DNA of 18,066 nt, from assembly GCA_964588725.1 (NCBI GenBank), contig CAZPQL010000060.1, forward strand, positions 1 through 18,066, in the 5' to 3' direction. Position 1 is the stretch's first letter; each line of letters starts with the position of its first letter. Under the pieces are notes generated by a model. The model made no database searches and was not told where the DNA came from. It worked only from the letters and a program-made list of their open reading frames with translations. Position numbers and translations under genes: made by a program. Positions 1 to 8,159 of this stretch are shown here, in pieces. This DNA comes from UBA5972 sp964588725 (GTDB lineage Bacteria; Pseudomonadota; Alphaproteobacteria; Rhodobacterales; Rhodobacteraceae).

Positions 1-1
1 G

Positions 2-958
2 GTGCGCGCCATGGTCGGCGGGAGGCAGTTCAAATTTGACGGACAGTTCAACCGCGCCACGCAGGCGCTGCGCCAGACCGGTTCGTCGTTCAAGCCTTTC
101 GTCTATGCGGCGGCGCTGGATCTGGGATACCGGTTTGATTCTGTCGTCGAGGATGCGCCGCTTACGCTGAACATCCCGGGGTCCGGCCCGTGGTCGCCCA
201 AAAATTACACCGGCAAGTTTCTTGGTCCGATAACGCTGACCGAGGCGTTGTCATATTCAATCAATACCGCCGCCGTTCGCATCTCTGAGGCCGTGGGGCG
301 TGATAACGTTCGCACGGTGGCCAGAGGCTTTGGTATCAACAGCAAATTGGCGGATGGCCCGGCACTGGCGCTGGGCGCGTCTGAATCCACGTTAATCGAG
401 ATGACCGGAGCCTATGCCGGAATTTTGAACGGCGGGCGCTCGGTCTCGCCCTATGGCCTGATCGAACTTTCGCTACAGGGGGACGACTCTCCTTTGATGG
501 GGATCGAGGGCGGTATGGGCGAGCGGGTGATATCAGAGAACGCGGCCCGTCAGTTGATTTATATGATGAATCAGGTGACCAAAATCGGATCGGGGCGGCG
601 CGCGCAATTTGGAGATCGCGAAATCGCAGCCAAGACCGGCACCACGCAAGGTGCGCGCGACGCATGGTTCATAGGATTTTCGGCTGATTACGTAGCCGGA
701 GTGTGGATGGGGTATGACGATAATTCCAAGCTCAGCGGCGTGACCGGTGGCGGATTACCCGCAGAAATCTGGCGGGAAACCATGATACGCGTTCACGAAG
801 GGCTGGAACCCAGACCATTGCCGATGATCGATCCGAATGTTGCCGCACAACCTGACGATCAATTGTCACAGCCGGTTCATCCCCGCAATCCCAATGCTGC
901 GCAGACAATTCTGGAAGACGTGTTGGGGGCTATCTTTGGACGGCGCGACGATCAGTAA
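2..958 (+). CDS. mrcA: Penicillin-binding protein 1A, C-terminal part (5' end outside window)
   Basis: This is the transpeptidase half of a bifunctional class A penicillin-binding protein, which cross-links peptidoglycan in the periplasm. The frame is open from base 2, so the N-terminal membrane anchor and the glycosyltransferase domain lie upstream of the window. The three active-site motifs of the penicillin-binding fold are present in order, numbered from the first visible codon: SSFK at 28-31 with the acylated Ser28, SIN at 86-88, and KTGTT at 211-215. After the domain there is a Pro/Asp/Gln-rich tail of about 45 residues ending near the stop codon. The gene converges on mlaC with a 63-bp gap that holds a short palindrome (ggtccggacc, 966-975) but no U-run, so no convincing terminator is visible. 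PBP1A is the usual alphaproteobacterial member; another class A PBP cannot be excluded without the N-terminus. Confidence 0.93.
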   Translation: MRAMVGGRQFKFDGQFNRATQALRQTGSSFKPFVYAAALDLGYRFDSVVEDAPLTLNIPGSGPWSPKNYTGKFLGPITLTEALSYSINTAAVRISEAVGRDNVRTVARGFGINSKLADGPALALGASESTLIEMTGAYAGILNGGRSVSPYGLIELSLQGDDSPLMGIEGGMGERVISENAARQLIYMMNQVTKIGSGRRAQFGDREIAAKTGTTQGARDAWFIGFSADYVAGVWMGYDDNSKLSGVTGGGLPAEIWRETMIRVHEGLEPRPLPMIDPNVAAQPDDQLSQPVHPRNPNAAQTILEDVLGAIFGRRDDQ

Positions 959-1021
959 TCCGGCAGGTCCGGACCGAATGATACGGCCCTTGACGGAAAC
1001 TGCGTGGAATCCCCGCCGACG

Positions 1022-1633
1022 TTAACCGCGAATTTTCAGATCGGTGATCAATTTGTTCAGATTGCCCCGCCGCGCGTCCAGCAAAGCCCCAATTTCGGCG
1101 CGTTCGGTCGCCAGCATGTTGATACCTTCGATGTACATGTTGAACATCTTGGTTTTGCCACTTTTGTCGGACACTTGCCATTCGACGATAAACGGGGAAG
1201 ATCCGCGCAGCTTTACGGTGGACGTCACCAAAAAACCGCTTTTGACTTTTTTGGACCCGGTCACGGTAATCTGTCCGCCAACGAATTCTTTGAACCGTTT
1301 GCCGTATTTACGCGACATATAGCCTTCGAACGCCTTGGTGAACTGCCGTTGCTGTGATCCCGAGGCCGAGCGCCACGCCACACCCAATGCACTGCGCGCG
1401 ATGGTCGGCGTGTCGCCGTATTTGCGAAATACCTTCTCGAACTCGTTATACATCGGCTGGCCGGTACGGCCAGAGTTGATGATCGCGTTGATATCATCCA
1501 CCAGTTGACCAATAAGATTTTCAGCCTCTGATTTGTTCAATGCGAACGCAGCGGAGGGCAGAAAAATCGCAGACACAGCTGCTGATCCTCCCAACAATGT
1601 CGCGCGGCGGGTTATCGATTGTTTATTCGGCAT
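1022..1633 (-). CDS. mlaC: MlaC/Ttg2D-type periplasmic phospholipid-binding protein
   Basis: MlaC proteins shuttle phospholipid through the periplasm between the MlaA-porin complex in the outer membrane and the MlaFEDB ABC transporter in the inner membrane. The 203-residue product has the family's length and pattern, including the Tyr/Lys-rich central helix (EGYMSRKYGKRF), a central beta region and a C-terminal helix. The N-terminus carries a twin-arginine-like signal (TRRATLLGG, residues 8-16), a hydrophobic stretch and a likely cleavage site after AFA (residue 31), suggesting Tat export; a Sec signal is the alternative. The start codon lies inside the 3' end of mlaA (11-bp overlap), with an AGAGG ribosome binding site about 9 bases upstream, so the two are probably translated as a coupled pair. 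mlaF, mlaE and mlaD are not in the window. Confidence 0.9.
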   Translation of the reverse strand: MPNKQSITRRATLLGGSAAVSAIFLPSAAFALNKSEAENLIGQLVDDINAIINSGRTGQPMYNEFEKVFRKYGDTPTIARSALGVAWRSASGSQQRQFTKAFEGYMSRKYGKRFKEFVGGQITVTGSKKVKSGFLVTSTVKLRGSSPFIVEWQVSDKSGKTKMFNMYIEGINMLATERAEIGALLDARRGNLNKLITDLKIRG

Positions 1634-2372
1634 AAGGATCCTCTAGATCATCCTCGGACAAAGAACCGGTCAGATCGCGACGTCTCGTTTGCAGGTACAA
1701 CAGACGGCTTTGGGTGTAACTGTCCGCACTTTCATAAAGCACAGAATCAACCAAACCTCTATATTGACCACGATCCCCGATGGTTTCCAAAACTTTGGCC
1801 CCGGTGACAGCATATTTCTCCGGCGCGGGTATAATCACGCCCACGGGATCAAGAAAATAATCGACCACTGTGCCGAATGCGTCGCGTTCGGTGCTGGGGC
1901 CCAAAACCGGTAATTCCAGATACGCCCCCTCGGGCACGCCCCACACGTGCAGCGTTTCGCCAAAGTCAGTGTCCCTTTGATACAGGGCGTTGGCATTCGC
2001 CGGATCAAAAAGTCCCGCGATACCGATTGTGCTGTTCATCAGAAAGCGAAAGCTGTTGGCAAAGGCGTCGGGCAAATTCAGCTGCAGCATATTGTTGACT
2101 ACCATACCGGGCAGCGCCAGATTATTTGCGAAATTATCAATTCCCTGTATCGCGAAGTCGGGAACAGCGTGATCGTAGACGTCGGCTGCAGGAGACAGGA
2201 TCGCGCGATCCAGCGATTTGTTTGCCTCGTGGACAACACGGTTCCGCGTCTCGAAAGGGTCATTTATCCGCGTTACAGCTGGCGCCGGACTGCACGCCGC
2301 CAAAGTCGCCGACAGAAGGCCCAGCATCAGCAGCCGACCGGTTGGTTTAGAAAAGCCTGATAGATTTGCCAT
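1623..2372 (-). CDS. mlaA: MlaA/VacJ family outer-membrane lipoprotein
   Basis: MlaA removes mislocalised phospholipid from the outer leaflet of the outer membrane and passes it to MlaC, preserving lipid asymmetry. The 249-residue product begins with a lipoprotein signal peptide ending in the lipobox LAAC, with Cys27 as the predicted lipidated residue. It continues with the family signature around DPFETRNR (near residues 38-45), hydrophobic amphipathic helices in the middle, and the conserved aromatic/Gly segment near VWGVPEGAYLELPVLGPS. The C-terminal tail is acidic and overlaps the start of mlaC by 11 bp, giving the order mlaA-mlaC. The start has an AAGAGA element about 9 bases upstream. 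In E. coli mlaA is unlinked to mlaC; here they form a two-gene unit. The 185-bp region upstream is shared with the divergent secretion genes. Confidence 0.93.
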   Translation of the reverse strand: MANLSGFSKPTGRLLMLGLLSATLAACSPAPAVTRINDPFETRNRVVHEANKSLDRAILSPAADVYDHAVPDFAIQGIDNFANNLALPGMVVNNMLQLNLPDAFANSFRFLMNSTIGIAGLFDPANANALYQRDTDFGETLHVWGVPEGAYLELPVLGPSTERDAFGTVVDYFLDPVGVIIPAPEKYAVTGAKVLETIGDRGQYRGLVDSVLYESADSYTQSRLLYLQTRRRDLTGSLSEDDLEDPYAE

Positions 2373-2489
2373 GGTTGATCTCTTAGTGGATAATTATTGC
2401 TTGCCCGTTTATTTAAGCAATTGAATCGCAGTTTCCAATTGACCGCAATAGCGCAGGCTATCAATTTAGTGATTTTTATGTAATCGCGC

Positions 2490-2518
2490 TTGGCAGTTGG
2501 TAGCCGTTAAGATAGCAT
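2490..2518 (+). promoter_or_regulatory. Candidate sigma70-type promoter for the type I secretion pair
   Basis: In the AT-rich 185-bp divergent region, ttggca (2490-2495, five of six matches to TTGACA) is followed after 17 bases by tagcat (2513-2518, four of six matches to TATAAT). This would place transcription start about 35 bases before the prtD-like start codon. Just downstream, an imperfect dyad at 2525-2554 has a perfect inner palindrome gatagttatc (2531-2540), a possible operator. This rests on consensus matching only. Confidence 0.3.
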
Positions 2519-2557
2519 CCGGCAATTATTGATAGTTATCAGGTAGTTAATAATAAG

Positions 2558-4285
2558 ATGCCCCAAGGCAGTGGACTGAACGAGCTTAGGAAGGCGCGCA
2601 ACGCCAGTTGGTGGTTGTTTCTGAACACCTTTATTTTCAGCTTTTTTGTCAATGCGCTGATGTTGACCGGTCCGATTTTCATGTTGCAAATCTATGATCG
2701 TGTGCTCGGAAGTCGCTCGGAGGCCACGCTTTTTGCGTTGTTTGGGCTGGTGGCGTTTTTGTATTTGATGATGGGACTGATGGATTACGCGCGTGGGCGC
2801 GTCCTTGCACGTGCGGGTGCGAAATTTCAGTCACTGCTTGATCACCGTGTGTTTACGGCCGTGTTGCAACAGGCCGGACGCGCAGCCGGTCGATTGGGTC
2901 CCAACACCGGTTTGAAAGACCTTGAGGCTGTGCAAAGGGTCATGTCGTCACCGGCTTTGTTTGCTGTATTCGACGTGCCGTGGACGCCTGTATTTCTGTT
3001 TGCGATTTTCATTTTTCACCCATGGCTCGGGTATCTGGCGGTGACTGGTGGTGCCTTGCTGATTACCATTACCGTTCTGAACCAGCTTATGACAAAACGC
3101 GTGGTGATGGACGCCAACACCACTATGGCGCAGGCAGATGCATTCGCCGAAAGCGTGCGCGTCGAGGCCGAACTGGTGCAAAGTCTTGGAATGCGCCAGT
3201 CGGTTTTTGAACGCTGGCAAAATTTCCGCGTTCAGTCGCTGGCCAAAACCATATCTTCAAGCGATCGCACCGGTACGTTTTCCACGGCAAGCAAATCACT
3301 GAGGCTGTTTTTGCAATCCGCGATGCTGGCCGTGGGTGCTTATCTGGTGCTTCAGGGTGAAATGACCGCGGGCGCAATGATCGCGGGCTCGATCCTGTTG
3401 GGCCGGGCGCTGGCACCGGTTGAACTGGCGATCGGTCAGTGGCCGCTGGTGCAGCGGGCCCAAACCGGTTGGGTAAAACTGGGCGAGCTTTTGGACAAAT
3501 CCGAAGTGGAACCGGTGCGCACGCCATTGCCGCCACCGCGTGCGATATTGGAGGCGCAGCAACTTACCGTCGTGCCGCCTGGCGACCAACAGGCGGCGCT
3601 ACGCATGATATCGTTTCGCATCGATCCGGGTCAGGCCATGGGTGTGATCGGTGCCAGTGGTGCCGGAAAGTCGACACTGGCGCGCGCGATTACCGGCGTG
3701 TGGCCGGCGGCGGCGGGCAAAGTGCGCCTGGACGGTGCAGCGCTTGAACAATACGCGCCGGATATACTGGGCAGTTATGTGGGTTATTTGCCCCAACGCG
3801 TATCGCTTTTTAACGGCAGCATCGCAGATAATATCGCGCGTATGGCGATAACCCCAAATCCCGAACTGGTGGTTGAGGCCGCTAAGAAAGCAGGCGCGCA
3901 CGATATGATCGTGAAATTGCCCGACGGTTATAACACGATACTCAGCGCTGCGGGGGGTCGACTGTCCGGCGGGCAGGTGCAACGGCTGGGGTTGGCCCGT
4001 GCCATGTATGGTAACCCGGTCATTTTGGTGCTTGACGAACCTAACTCAAACTTGGATTCGGTTGGATCAGACGCATTGAACGATTCAATCCGTGAAATGA
4101 AATCCCAGGGGAAATCTGTGGTCATCATGGCGCACCGGCCTTCGGCAATAGCCGAATGCGAATTGCTTTTGGTGATCGAAAGCGGCATGCGAAAAGCTTT
4201 TGGGCCGCGCGACGAAATATTGCAATCGCAGGTTAAAAATCACCAGCAAATTCAAAAGGATCTTTCCAGCGAGGCAAAGTCGTGA
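2558..4285 (+). CDS. Type I secretion ABC transporter (permease/ATPase), PrtD type
   Basis: This is the inner-membrane energiser of a type I secretion system, a fused permease and ATPase that moves unfolded C-terminally signalled proteins (typically RTX proteins) through an HlyD-type adaptor and a TolC-type channel. Residues about 20-300 are a hydrophobic six-helix exporter domain, and there is no N-terminal C39 peptidase-like domain, which fits PrtD rather than HlyB. The nucleotide-binding domain has Walker A GASGAGKST (365-373), a Q-loop near YLPQRVSLF, signature LSGGQ (469-473), Walker B VILVLDEP (488-495) and the switch His526, so the ATPase looks intact. At 575 residues it has the usual PrtD length. 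The next gene overlaps its stop codon by 4 bp. The ribosome binding site before ATG 2558 is weak (AGGTAG, about 11 bases upstream). The substrate is unknown. Confidence 0.93.
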   Translation: MPQGSGLNELRKARNASWWLFLNTFIFSFFVNALMLTGPIFMLQIYDRVLGSRSEATLFALFGLVAFLYLMMGLMDYARGRVLARAGAKFQSLLDHRVFTAVLQQAGRAAGRLGPNTGLKDLEAVQRVMSSPALFAVFDVPWTPVFLFAIFIFHPWLGYLAVTGGALLITITVLNQLMTKRVVMDANTTMAQADAFAESVRVEAELVQSLGMRQSVFERWQNFRVQSLAKTISSSDRTGTFSTASKSLRLFLQSAMLAVGAYLVLQGEMTAGAMIAGSILLGRALAPVELAIGQWPLVQRAQTGWVKLGELLDKSEVEPVRTPLPPPRAILEAQQLTVVPPGDQQAALRMISFRIDPGQAMGVIGASGAGKSTLARAITGVWPAAAGKVRLDGAALEQYAPDILGSYVGYLPQRVSLFNGSIADNIARMAITPNPELVVEAAKKAGAHDMIVKLPDGYNTILSAAGGRLSGGQVQRLGLARAMYGNPVILVLDEPNSNLDSVGSDALNDSIREMKSQGKSVVIMAHRPSAIAECELLLVIESGMRKAFGPRDEILQSQVKNHQQIQKDLSSEAKS

Positions 4286-5619
4286 TCGGCCCGCAAAAGC
4301 TTATTGCGGCACCGCCCGTAAGTGCACCACCAAAGTGGAGCGCCAAACTGCCGCTGAGCATCGGATTCATTGGGGTTGTTCTGCTGGTCGCCGGATTTGG
4401 TACCTGGAGCGTGACGACCACAATATCGGGTGCCATCATCGCGCCCGGCCAGATCGTAGTCGAGCAAAGCCGCCAAATCGTGCAACATCCTGATGGCGGC
4501 GTCGTCGGCGAAATATTCGCCAAGGAGGGCGATATCGTGGCAGCGGGGGACGTGTTGCTGCGGCTTGACGATACGGCCCTGAAATCAGAACTGGCCGTAA
4601 TAGAAAGCCAGTTTTTTGAACTGGTCGCGCGACGCGGACGTCTTGAAGCCGAACGCGACAATGCGGACGATATAACATTTTCACCGGCGCTGTTGGAGCG
4701 TGTCACCGTCGATCCGGAAATCCGGAAATTGATGGACGGCCAGCGCCGTCTTTTTGTGGCCCGCCGCGAAACCTTGGAAAAGGAAGCCGCACAACTGGGC
4801 GAGCGCAAAGTGCAGATCGCCGCGCAGATCGATGGGCTTGACGCCCAACAGGAAGCCTTGAACGTGCAGTTGGCCCTGATCAATGAAGAGCTGGAAGACC
4901 AAAATAAACTGTTGGCCAAGGGGCTTGCGCAGGCGTCACGGGTATTGGCATTGAAGCGCGAAAAAGCCCGACTGCGCGGCACAATCGGAGAACTGTCAGC
5001 ATCGAAAGCTGAAAGCGCCGGTCGCATGATCGAAACCGATATCGGCATCTTACGCCTGTCCACTATCCGGCGCGAAGACGCGATCACGCGGTTGCGGGAT
5101 TTGCAGTTTCGCGAATTTGAATTGTCGGAACGCCGCATTCTGACCAAAGAAACCATGTCGCGACTGGACGTGCGCGCCCCGGCGTCAGGGGCTGTTTTTG
5201 GGCTTCAGGTTCACGCGATTCGCGCCGTTTTGCGTCCGGCTGAACCGGTGATGTATATTGTTCCGCAGGATCGTCCATTGGTAATTTCCAGCCGGGTCGA
5301 CCCCATTCACATCGACAAGATTTTCGTCGGTCAGGAGGTGACGCTACGCTTTTCCGCCTTTGATCAGCGGACGACCCCGGAAATGTTTGGCACGGTGGTC
5401 AAAATATCAGCGGATTCCTTTGTCGATGAGGCGCGCGGAATCGCTTATTATCAGGCACGTATCGTTCTGAACCAAAGCGAGTACAGCAAATTGAAAGATC
5501 TGGAATTGCTACCGGGAATGCCTGTGCAAGCCTATATTCGCACCGCCGACCGCACCCCCATGAATTATCTGATCAAACCTCTGGCGGATTATTTCAATAA
5601 GTCGTTCAGGGAAAGTTGA
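4282..5619 (+). CDS. HlyD/PrtE-family type I secretion periplasmic adaptor
   Basis: This membrane fusion protein links the PrtD-like ABC transporter to an outer-membrane TolC-like channel. The 445-residue product has a short cytoplasmic N-terminus, one membrane helix at about residues 23-45, and a biotinyl-lipoyl-like half domain that includes QHPDGGVVGEIFAKEGD. A long Glu/Gln/Ala/Leu-rich coiled coil follows at roughly residues 95-295, then the second lipoyl half (DVRAPASGAVFGL) and a C-terminal beta-barrel ending in the usual PGMPVQAYI segment. It starts at GTG 4282, overlapping the ABC gene's stop as GTGA, which indicates tight translational coupling. No gene for an outer-membrane channel or RTX substrate follows. 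The 69 bp after the stop begin with a T-run but no clear hairpin, so readthrough into ridA is possible. Confidence 0.92.
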   Translation: MIGPQKLIAAPPVSAPPKWSAKLPLSIGFIGVVLLVAGFGTWSVTTTISGAIIAPGQIVVEQSRQIVQHPDGGVVGEIFAKEGDIVAAGDVLLRLDDTALKSELAVIESQFFELVARRGRLEAERDNADDITFSPALLERVTVDPEIRKLMDGQRRLFVARRETLEKEAAQLGERKVQIAAQIDGLDAQQEALNVQLALINEELEDQNKLLAKGLAQASRVLALKREKARLRGTIGELSASKAESAGRMIETDIGILRLSTIRREDAITRLRDLQFREFELSERRILTKETMSRLDVRAPASGAVFGLQVHAIRAVLRPAEPVMYIVPQDRPLVISSRVDPIHIDKIFVGQEVTLRFSAFDQRTTPEMFGTVVKISADSFVDEARGIAYYQARIVLNQSEYSKLKDLELLPGMPVQAYIRTADRTPMNYLIKPLADYFNKSFRES

Positions 5620-5688
5620 TTTTTTGGTTTTCAGGCTGCGTTATTGCGGCTAGCGTCCCGCACAACAAATGCAACGCGGAGGGTCGAT

Positions 5689-6153
5689 ATGGCCGAAGAT
5701 ATCAACACAAAACTGGCGGAACTTGGGGTCACGTTGCCGGACGCTCCGTCGCCCGCCGCCAACTACGTGCCCTTTGTCGTCGTGGGCGATATGGTCTATG
5801 TATCGGGTCAGATTTCCAACTACGCCGACGGGTTAATCTGCGGCAAACTTGGCGCGGATATGAGCATCGGGGATGCACAGGCCGCTGCCAGAACCTGTGC
5901 GCTTAATCTGTTGGCGCAGGTGCGCGCGGCTTGCGGTGGTGATCTTAACAGGCTGGTAAAGGTGGTCAAACTGGGCGGCTTTGTGAATAGCACGCAAGAT
6001 TTTACCGACCACCCAAAGGTGGTCAACGGCGCGTCGGACTTTTTGGTGGAATTGTTGGGGGATCGCGGGCGGCACGCGCGGGCCGCAGTCGGTTGCGCGT
6101 CACTGCCGCTGGGCGTAGCCGTGGAAATCGAAGGCATATTCCAGATTTCGTAA
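5689..6153 (+). CDS. RidA (YjgF/YER057c/UK114) family protein
   Basis: RidA-family proteins hydrolyse reactive enamine/imine intermediates from PLP-dependent amino-acid dehydratases, or act in related metabolite-repair roles; they are small cytoplasmic trimers. The 154-residue product shows the fold's hallmarks: the early FVVVGDMVYVSGQI strand, the helix with CALNLLAQVRAACG, VVKLGGFVNS, and the C-terminal RHARAAVGCASLPLGVAVEIEG block. That block holds the Arg expected to bind substrate carboxylate. It belongs to the longer (about 150-residue) proteobacterial subgroup rather than E. coli-size RidA, so its exact substrate is unclear. I chose ATG 5689 because a strong ribosome binding site (ggaggg, 5678-5683) precedes it and homology begins there; an in-frame ATG at 5644 would add 15 unlike residues. 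Its stop overlaps the next start by one base (TAATG). Confidence 0.92.
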   Translation: MAEDINTKLAELGVTLPDAPSPAANYVPFVVVGDMVYVSGQISNYADGLICGKLGADMSIGDAQAAARTCALNLLAQVRAACGGDLNRLVKVVKLGGFVNSTQDFTDHPKVVNGASDFLVELLGDRGRHARAAVGCASLPLGVAVEIEGIFQIS

Positions 6154-6920
6154 TGGCGTTGCATCCTGATTTTCTGCGTCTGCCGCTTGCACATCGTGGG
6201 TTGCACGACGCAACACGCGGCACTGTTGAAAACTCGTCCACTGCATTTCAGGCGGCGATTGCGCATGGGTACGGGATCGAACTGGACCTGCAACTGTCGG
6301 CTGACGCCGTGCCCGTCGTTTTTCACGACCACTGTTTGGAGCGGTTAACGAAAGAAAAAGGTGCCGTGGCTATGCGGACGCGGAAACAACTGTCTGAAAT
6401 TGTCTTGAGCGGTGGCAGCGACACTGTGCCCAGCCTGTCCGAGGTGCTGGCTCTGATTAACGGGCGGGTGCCACTGTTGGTCGAGCTTAAAGACCGCGAC
6501 GGACGTCTGAGTCCCGGCGACAACGCGCTGCCAGCAGCGGTCGCCAAAGTTTTGACTGGCTACAAGGGCCCGCTGGCAGTCATGTCCTTCAACCCATTTT
6601 CAATGGGTGCTTTTGTGAAATTCGCCCCCGATATTCCAAGCGGTCTTGTGGTCAGTGCATTCACGTCGCAAAACTGGCCGCTAATTGATAAAGAAACCCG
6701 GTCTGAACTCGCAGCCGTTTCGCAGTTTGAAACTGCGCAGGCCAGTTTCGTGTCGTGCAAACTAAGTGAATTGCGCAGCAGCAGGATAATGGAATTGCGC
6801 GCCAAAGGAATCCCTGTGCTCTGCTGGACCGTAAGTTCGGCGGGCCAAGAGGCCGTTGCCCGCCAAGCTGCGGACAATATCACTTTTGAGGGTTTCCTGC
6901 CGGGTCACGATGTTGGCTGA
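6153..6920 (+). CDS. Glycerophosphodiester phosphodiesterase (GDPD), cytoplasmic UgpQ-like
   Basis: GDPD enzymes hydrolyse deacylated phospholipid headgroups (glycerophosphodiesters) to glycerol-3-phosphate and an alcohol, using a metal-dependent TIM barrel. The 255-residue protein has the catalytic and metal-site pattern near the N-terminus: HRG (14-16), EN (26-27), ELD with Glu43 and Asp45, and FHD with His58. It continues with VELKD, MSFNP and the late CWTV strand typical of the family. There is no signal peptide or membrane segment, so it should act in the cytoplasm on imported or recycled diesters. The start codon overlaps the RidA stop by one base, consistent with translational coupling. 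Substrate range cannot be read from the sequence. It could contribute to phosphate salvage, but no Pho box was recognised. Confidence 0.93.
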   Translation: MALHPDFLRLPLAHRGLHDATRGTVENSSTAFQAAIAHGYGIELDLQLSADAVPVVFHDHCLERLTKEKGAVAMRTRKQLSEIVLSGGSDTVPSLSEVLALINGRVPLLVELKDRDGRLSPGDNALPAAVAKVLTGYKGPLAVMSFNPFSMGAFVKFAPDIPSGLVVSAFTSQNWPLIDKETRSELAAVSQFETAQASFVSCKLSELRSSRIMELRAKGIPVLCWTVSSAGQEAVARQAADNITFEGFLPGHDVG

Positions 6921-6971
6921 TGGCAGTGTGCCGCGTTCCGGTCTGAAAATTAATCAGGTAAACCGATCCCT

Positions 6972-8159
6972 ATGAGCCAAGCGCGCCATGTAGAATTGGA
7001 AATAGTAAGCGATCTGAATGAGATCGGGGCGCGGGACTGGGATGCCTGTGCGGGTGGTGATAAACCCGACGCGCATCCGGTCGATCCGTTTTCCGTGCAT
7101 CGGTTTTTGCTGGCGCTGGAATCCAGTGGTTCGGTCGGCCCGGGGACCGGCTGGTCGCCCCGTCACGTTGTGGCACGGTTAAAGAAGCGCGTCATCGCGG
7201 TCATGCCAATGTACCTAAAGGCCCACAGTCAGGGCGAGTACGTGTTCGACCACAACTGGGCCCACGCATTTGTGCAGGCCGGCGGGCAATATTATCCGAA
7301 ATTACAGGTAGCGGTTCCGTTTACGCCGGCGACGGGTCGGCGGTTCCTGACGCGACCGGGGTTTGAAGAAACCGGTCAGGCCGCGCTTGTCGAGGGTGCG
7401 GTTCGCATCGCGTCGGACAACGAACTTTCGTCGCTGCACGTGACCTATTGCACATCAGCCGAAGCGAAAGCCGGACAAGCCATGGGGCTTTTGCACCGCA
7501 CAGGACAGCAATTTCATTGGGAAAACCGCAATTACAACGATTTTACCGCGTTTGAGGCCGACCTGTCTTCGCGCAAACGCAAGGCAGTGCGACGCGAACG
7601 GCGCAAAGCGGCGGATTTTGGCGGTCGTATTCATGTGCTGACCGGCGACGATATTCAGCCCGTGCACTGGGATGCCTTTTGGCAGTTTTATCAGGACACC
7701 GGTGCGCGCAAATGGGGAACGCCGTATCTGACTCGGGCGTTTTTTGATCTGGCCCACGAAACCATGCGCGAAGATATTTTGTTGATAATGGCCGAAATTG
7801 ACGGGCGCTGGGTGGCCGGTGCACTGAACTTTATTGGTGCTGATACGTTGTTTGGCCGCTATTGGGGTTGCATCGACAATCACGCATTCATGCATTTTGA
7901 ACTGTGCTATTATCAGGCCATCGAATTCGCGATTGCCAACGGTTTGCAGAGGGTCGAAGCCGGAGCGCAGGGTGAGCACAAACTGTCGCGTGGATACATG
8001 CCGGTTACGACGCATTCATTGCACTGGATCAGGGACAGGGGGTTCCGCGACGCCGTGGCGCGCTATCTGGAGGCGGAAAAAGAAGCCGTGGATGAGGAAA
8101 TCGATATACTGGCCGGATACGGACCCTATCGGCAAAAGCAGGAGACAAGCGATGAGTGA
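6972..8159 (+). CDS. FemAB-like / GNAT-fold protein of the DUF482 (COG3146) family
   Basis: The family is annotated as a putative peptidoglycan biosynthesis or N-acyltransferase protein because of a GNAT-like fold related to FemAB; its actual reaction is, to my knowledge, not established. The 395-residue product has no signal peptide or membrane helix and shows the family's conserved stretches: WDACAGG (about 24-30), DHNWAHAF with nearby YYPKLQVAVPFTP, a very basic patch SSRKRKAVRRERRKA (about 199-213), WAFY-type segment WQFYQDTGARKWG, and the late EAGAQGEHKLSRGY motif. It follows the GDPD gene by 51 bp and overlaps the pterin dehydratase gene by 8 bp, so it sits inside the same probable operon. 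The start at 6972 has a modest CAGGTAA element upstream and matches where family similarity begins. Confidence 0.88.
   Translation: MSQARHVELEIVSDLNEIGARDWDACAGGDKPDAHPVDPFSVHRFLLALESSGSVGPGTGWSPRHVVARLKKRVIAVMPMYLKAHSQGEYVFDHNWAHAFVQAGGQYYPKLQVAVPFTPATGRRFLTRPGFEETGQAALVEGAVRIASDNELSSLHVTYCTSAEAKAGQAMGLLHRTGQQFHWENRNYNDFTAFEADLSSRKRKAVRRERRKAADFGGRIHVLTGDDIQPVHWDAFWQFYQDTGARKWGTPYLTRAFFDLAHETMREDILLIMAEIDGRWVAGALNFIGADTLFGRYWGCIDNHAFMHFELCYYQAIEFAIANGLQRVEAGAQGEHKLSRGYMPVTTHSLHWIRDRGFRDAVARYLEAEKEAVDEEIDILAGYGPYRQKQETSDE

Noticed and set aside
959..1021. Bidirectional terminator between the PBP gene and mlaC
   Set aside because: Only a 10-bp palindrome (ggtccggacc) without flanking A- or T-tracts.
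4233..5156. 307-codon open frame antisense to the HlyD-type adaptor
   Set aside because: Its product is a Ser/Arg-rich low-complexity sequence, as expected from the complement of a coiled-coil gene; the + strand frame is a clear family member.
5617..5640. T-run right after the adaptor stop codon as a terminator
   Set aside because: No stable GC-rich stem precedes the T-run.
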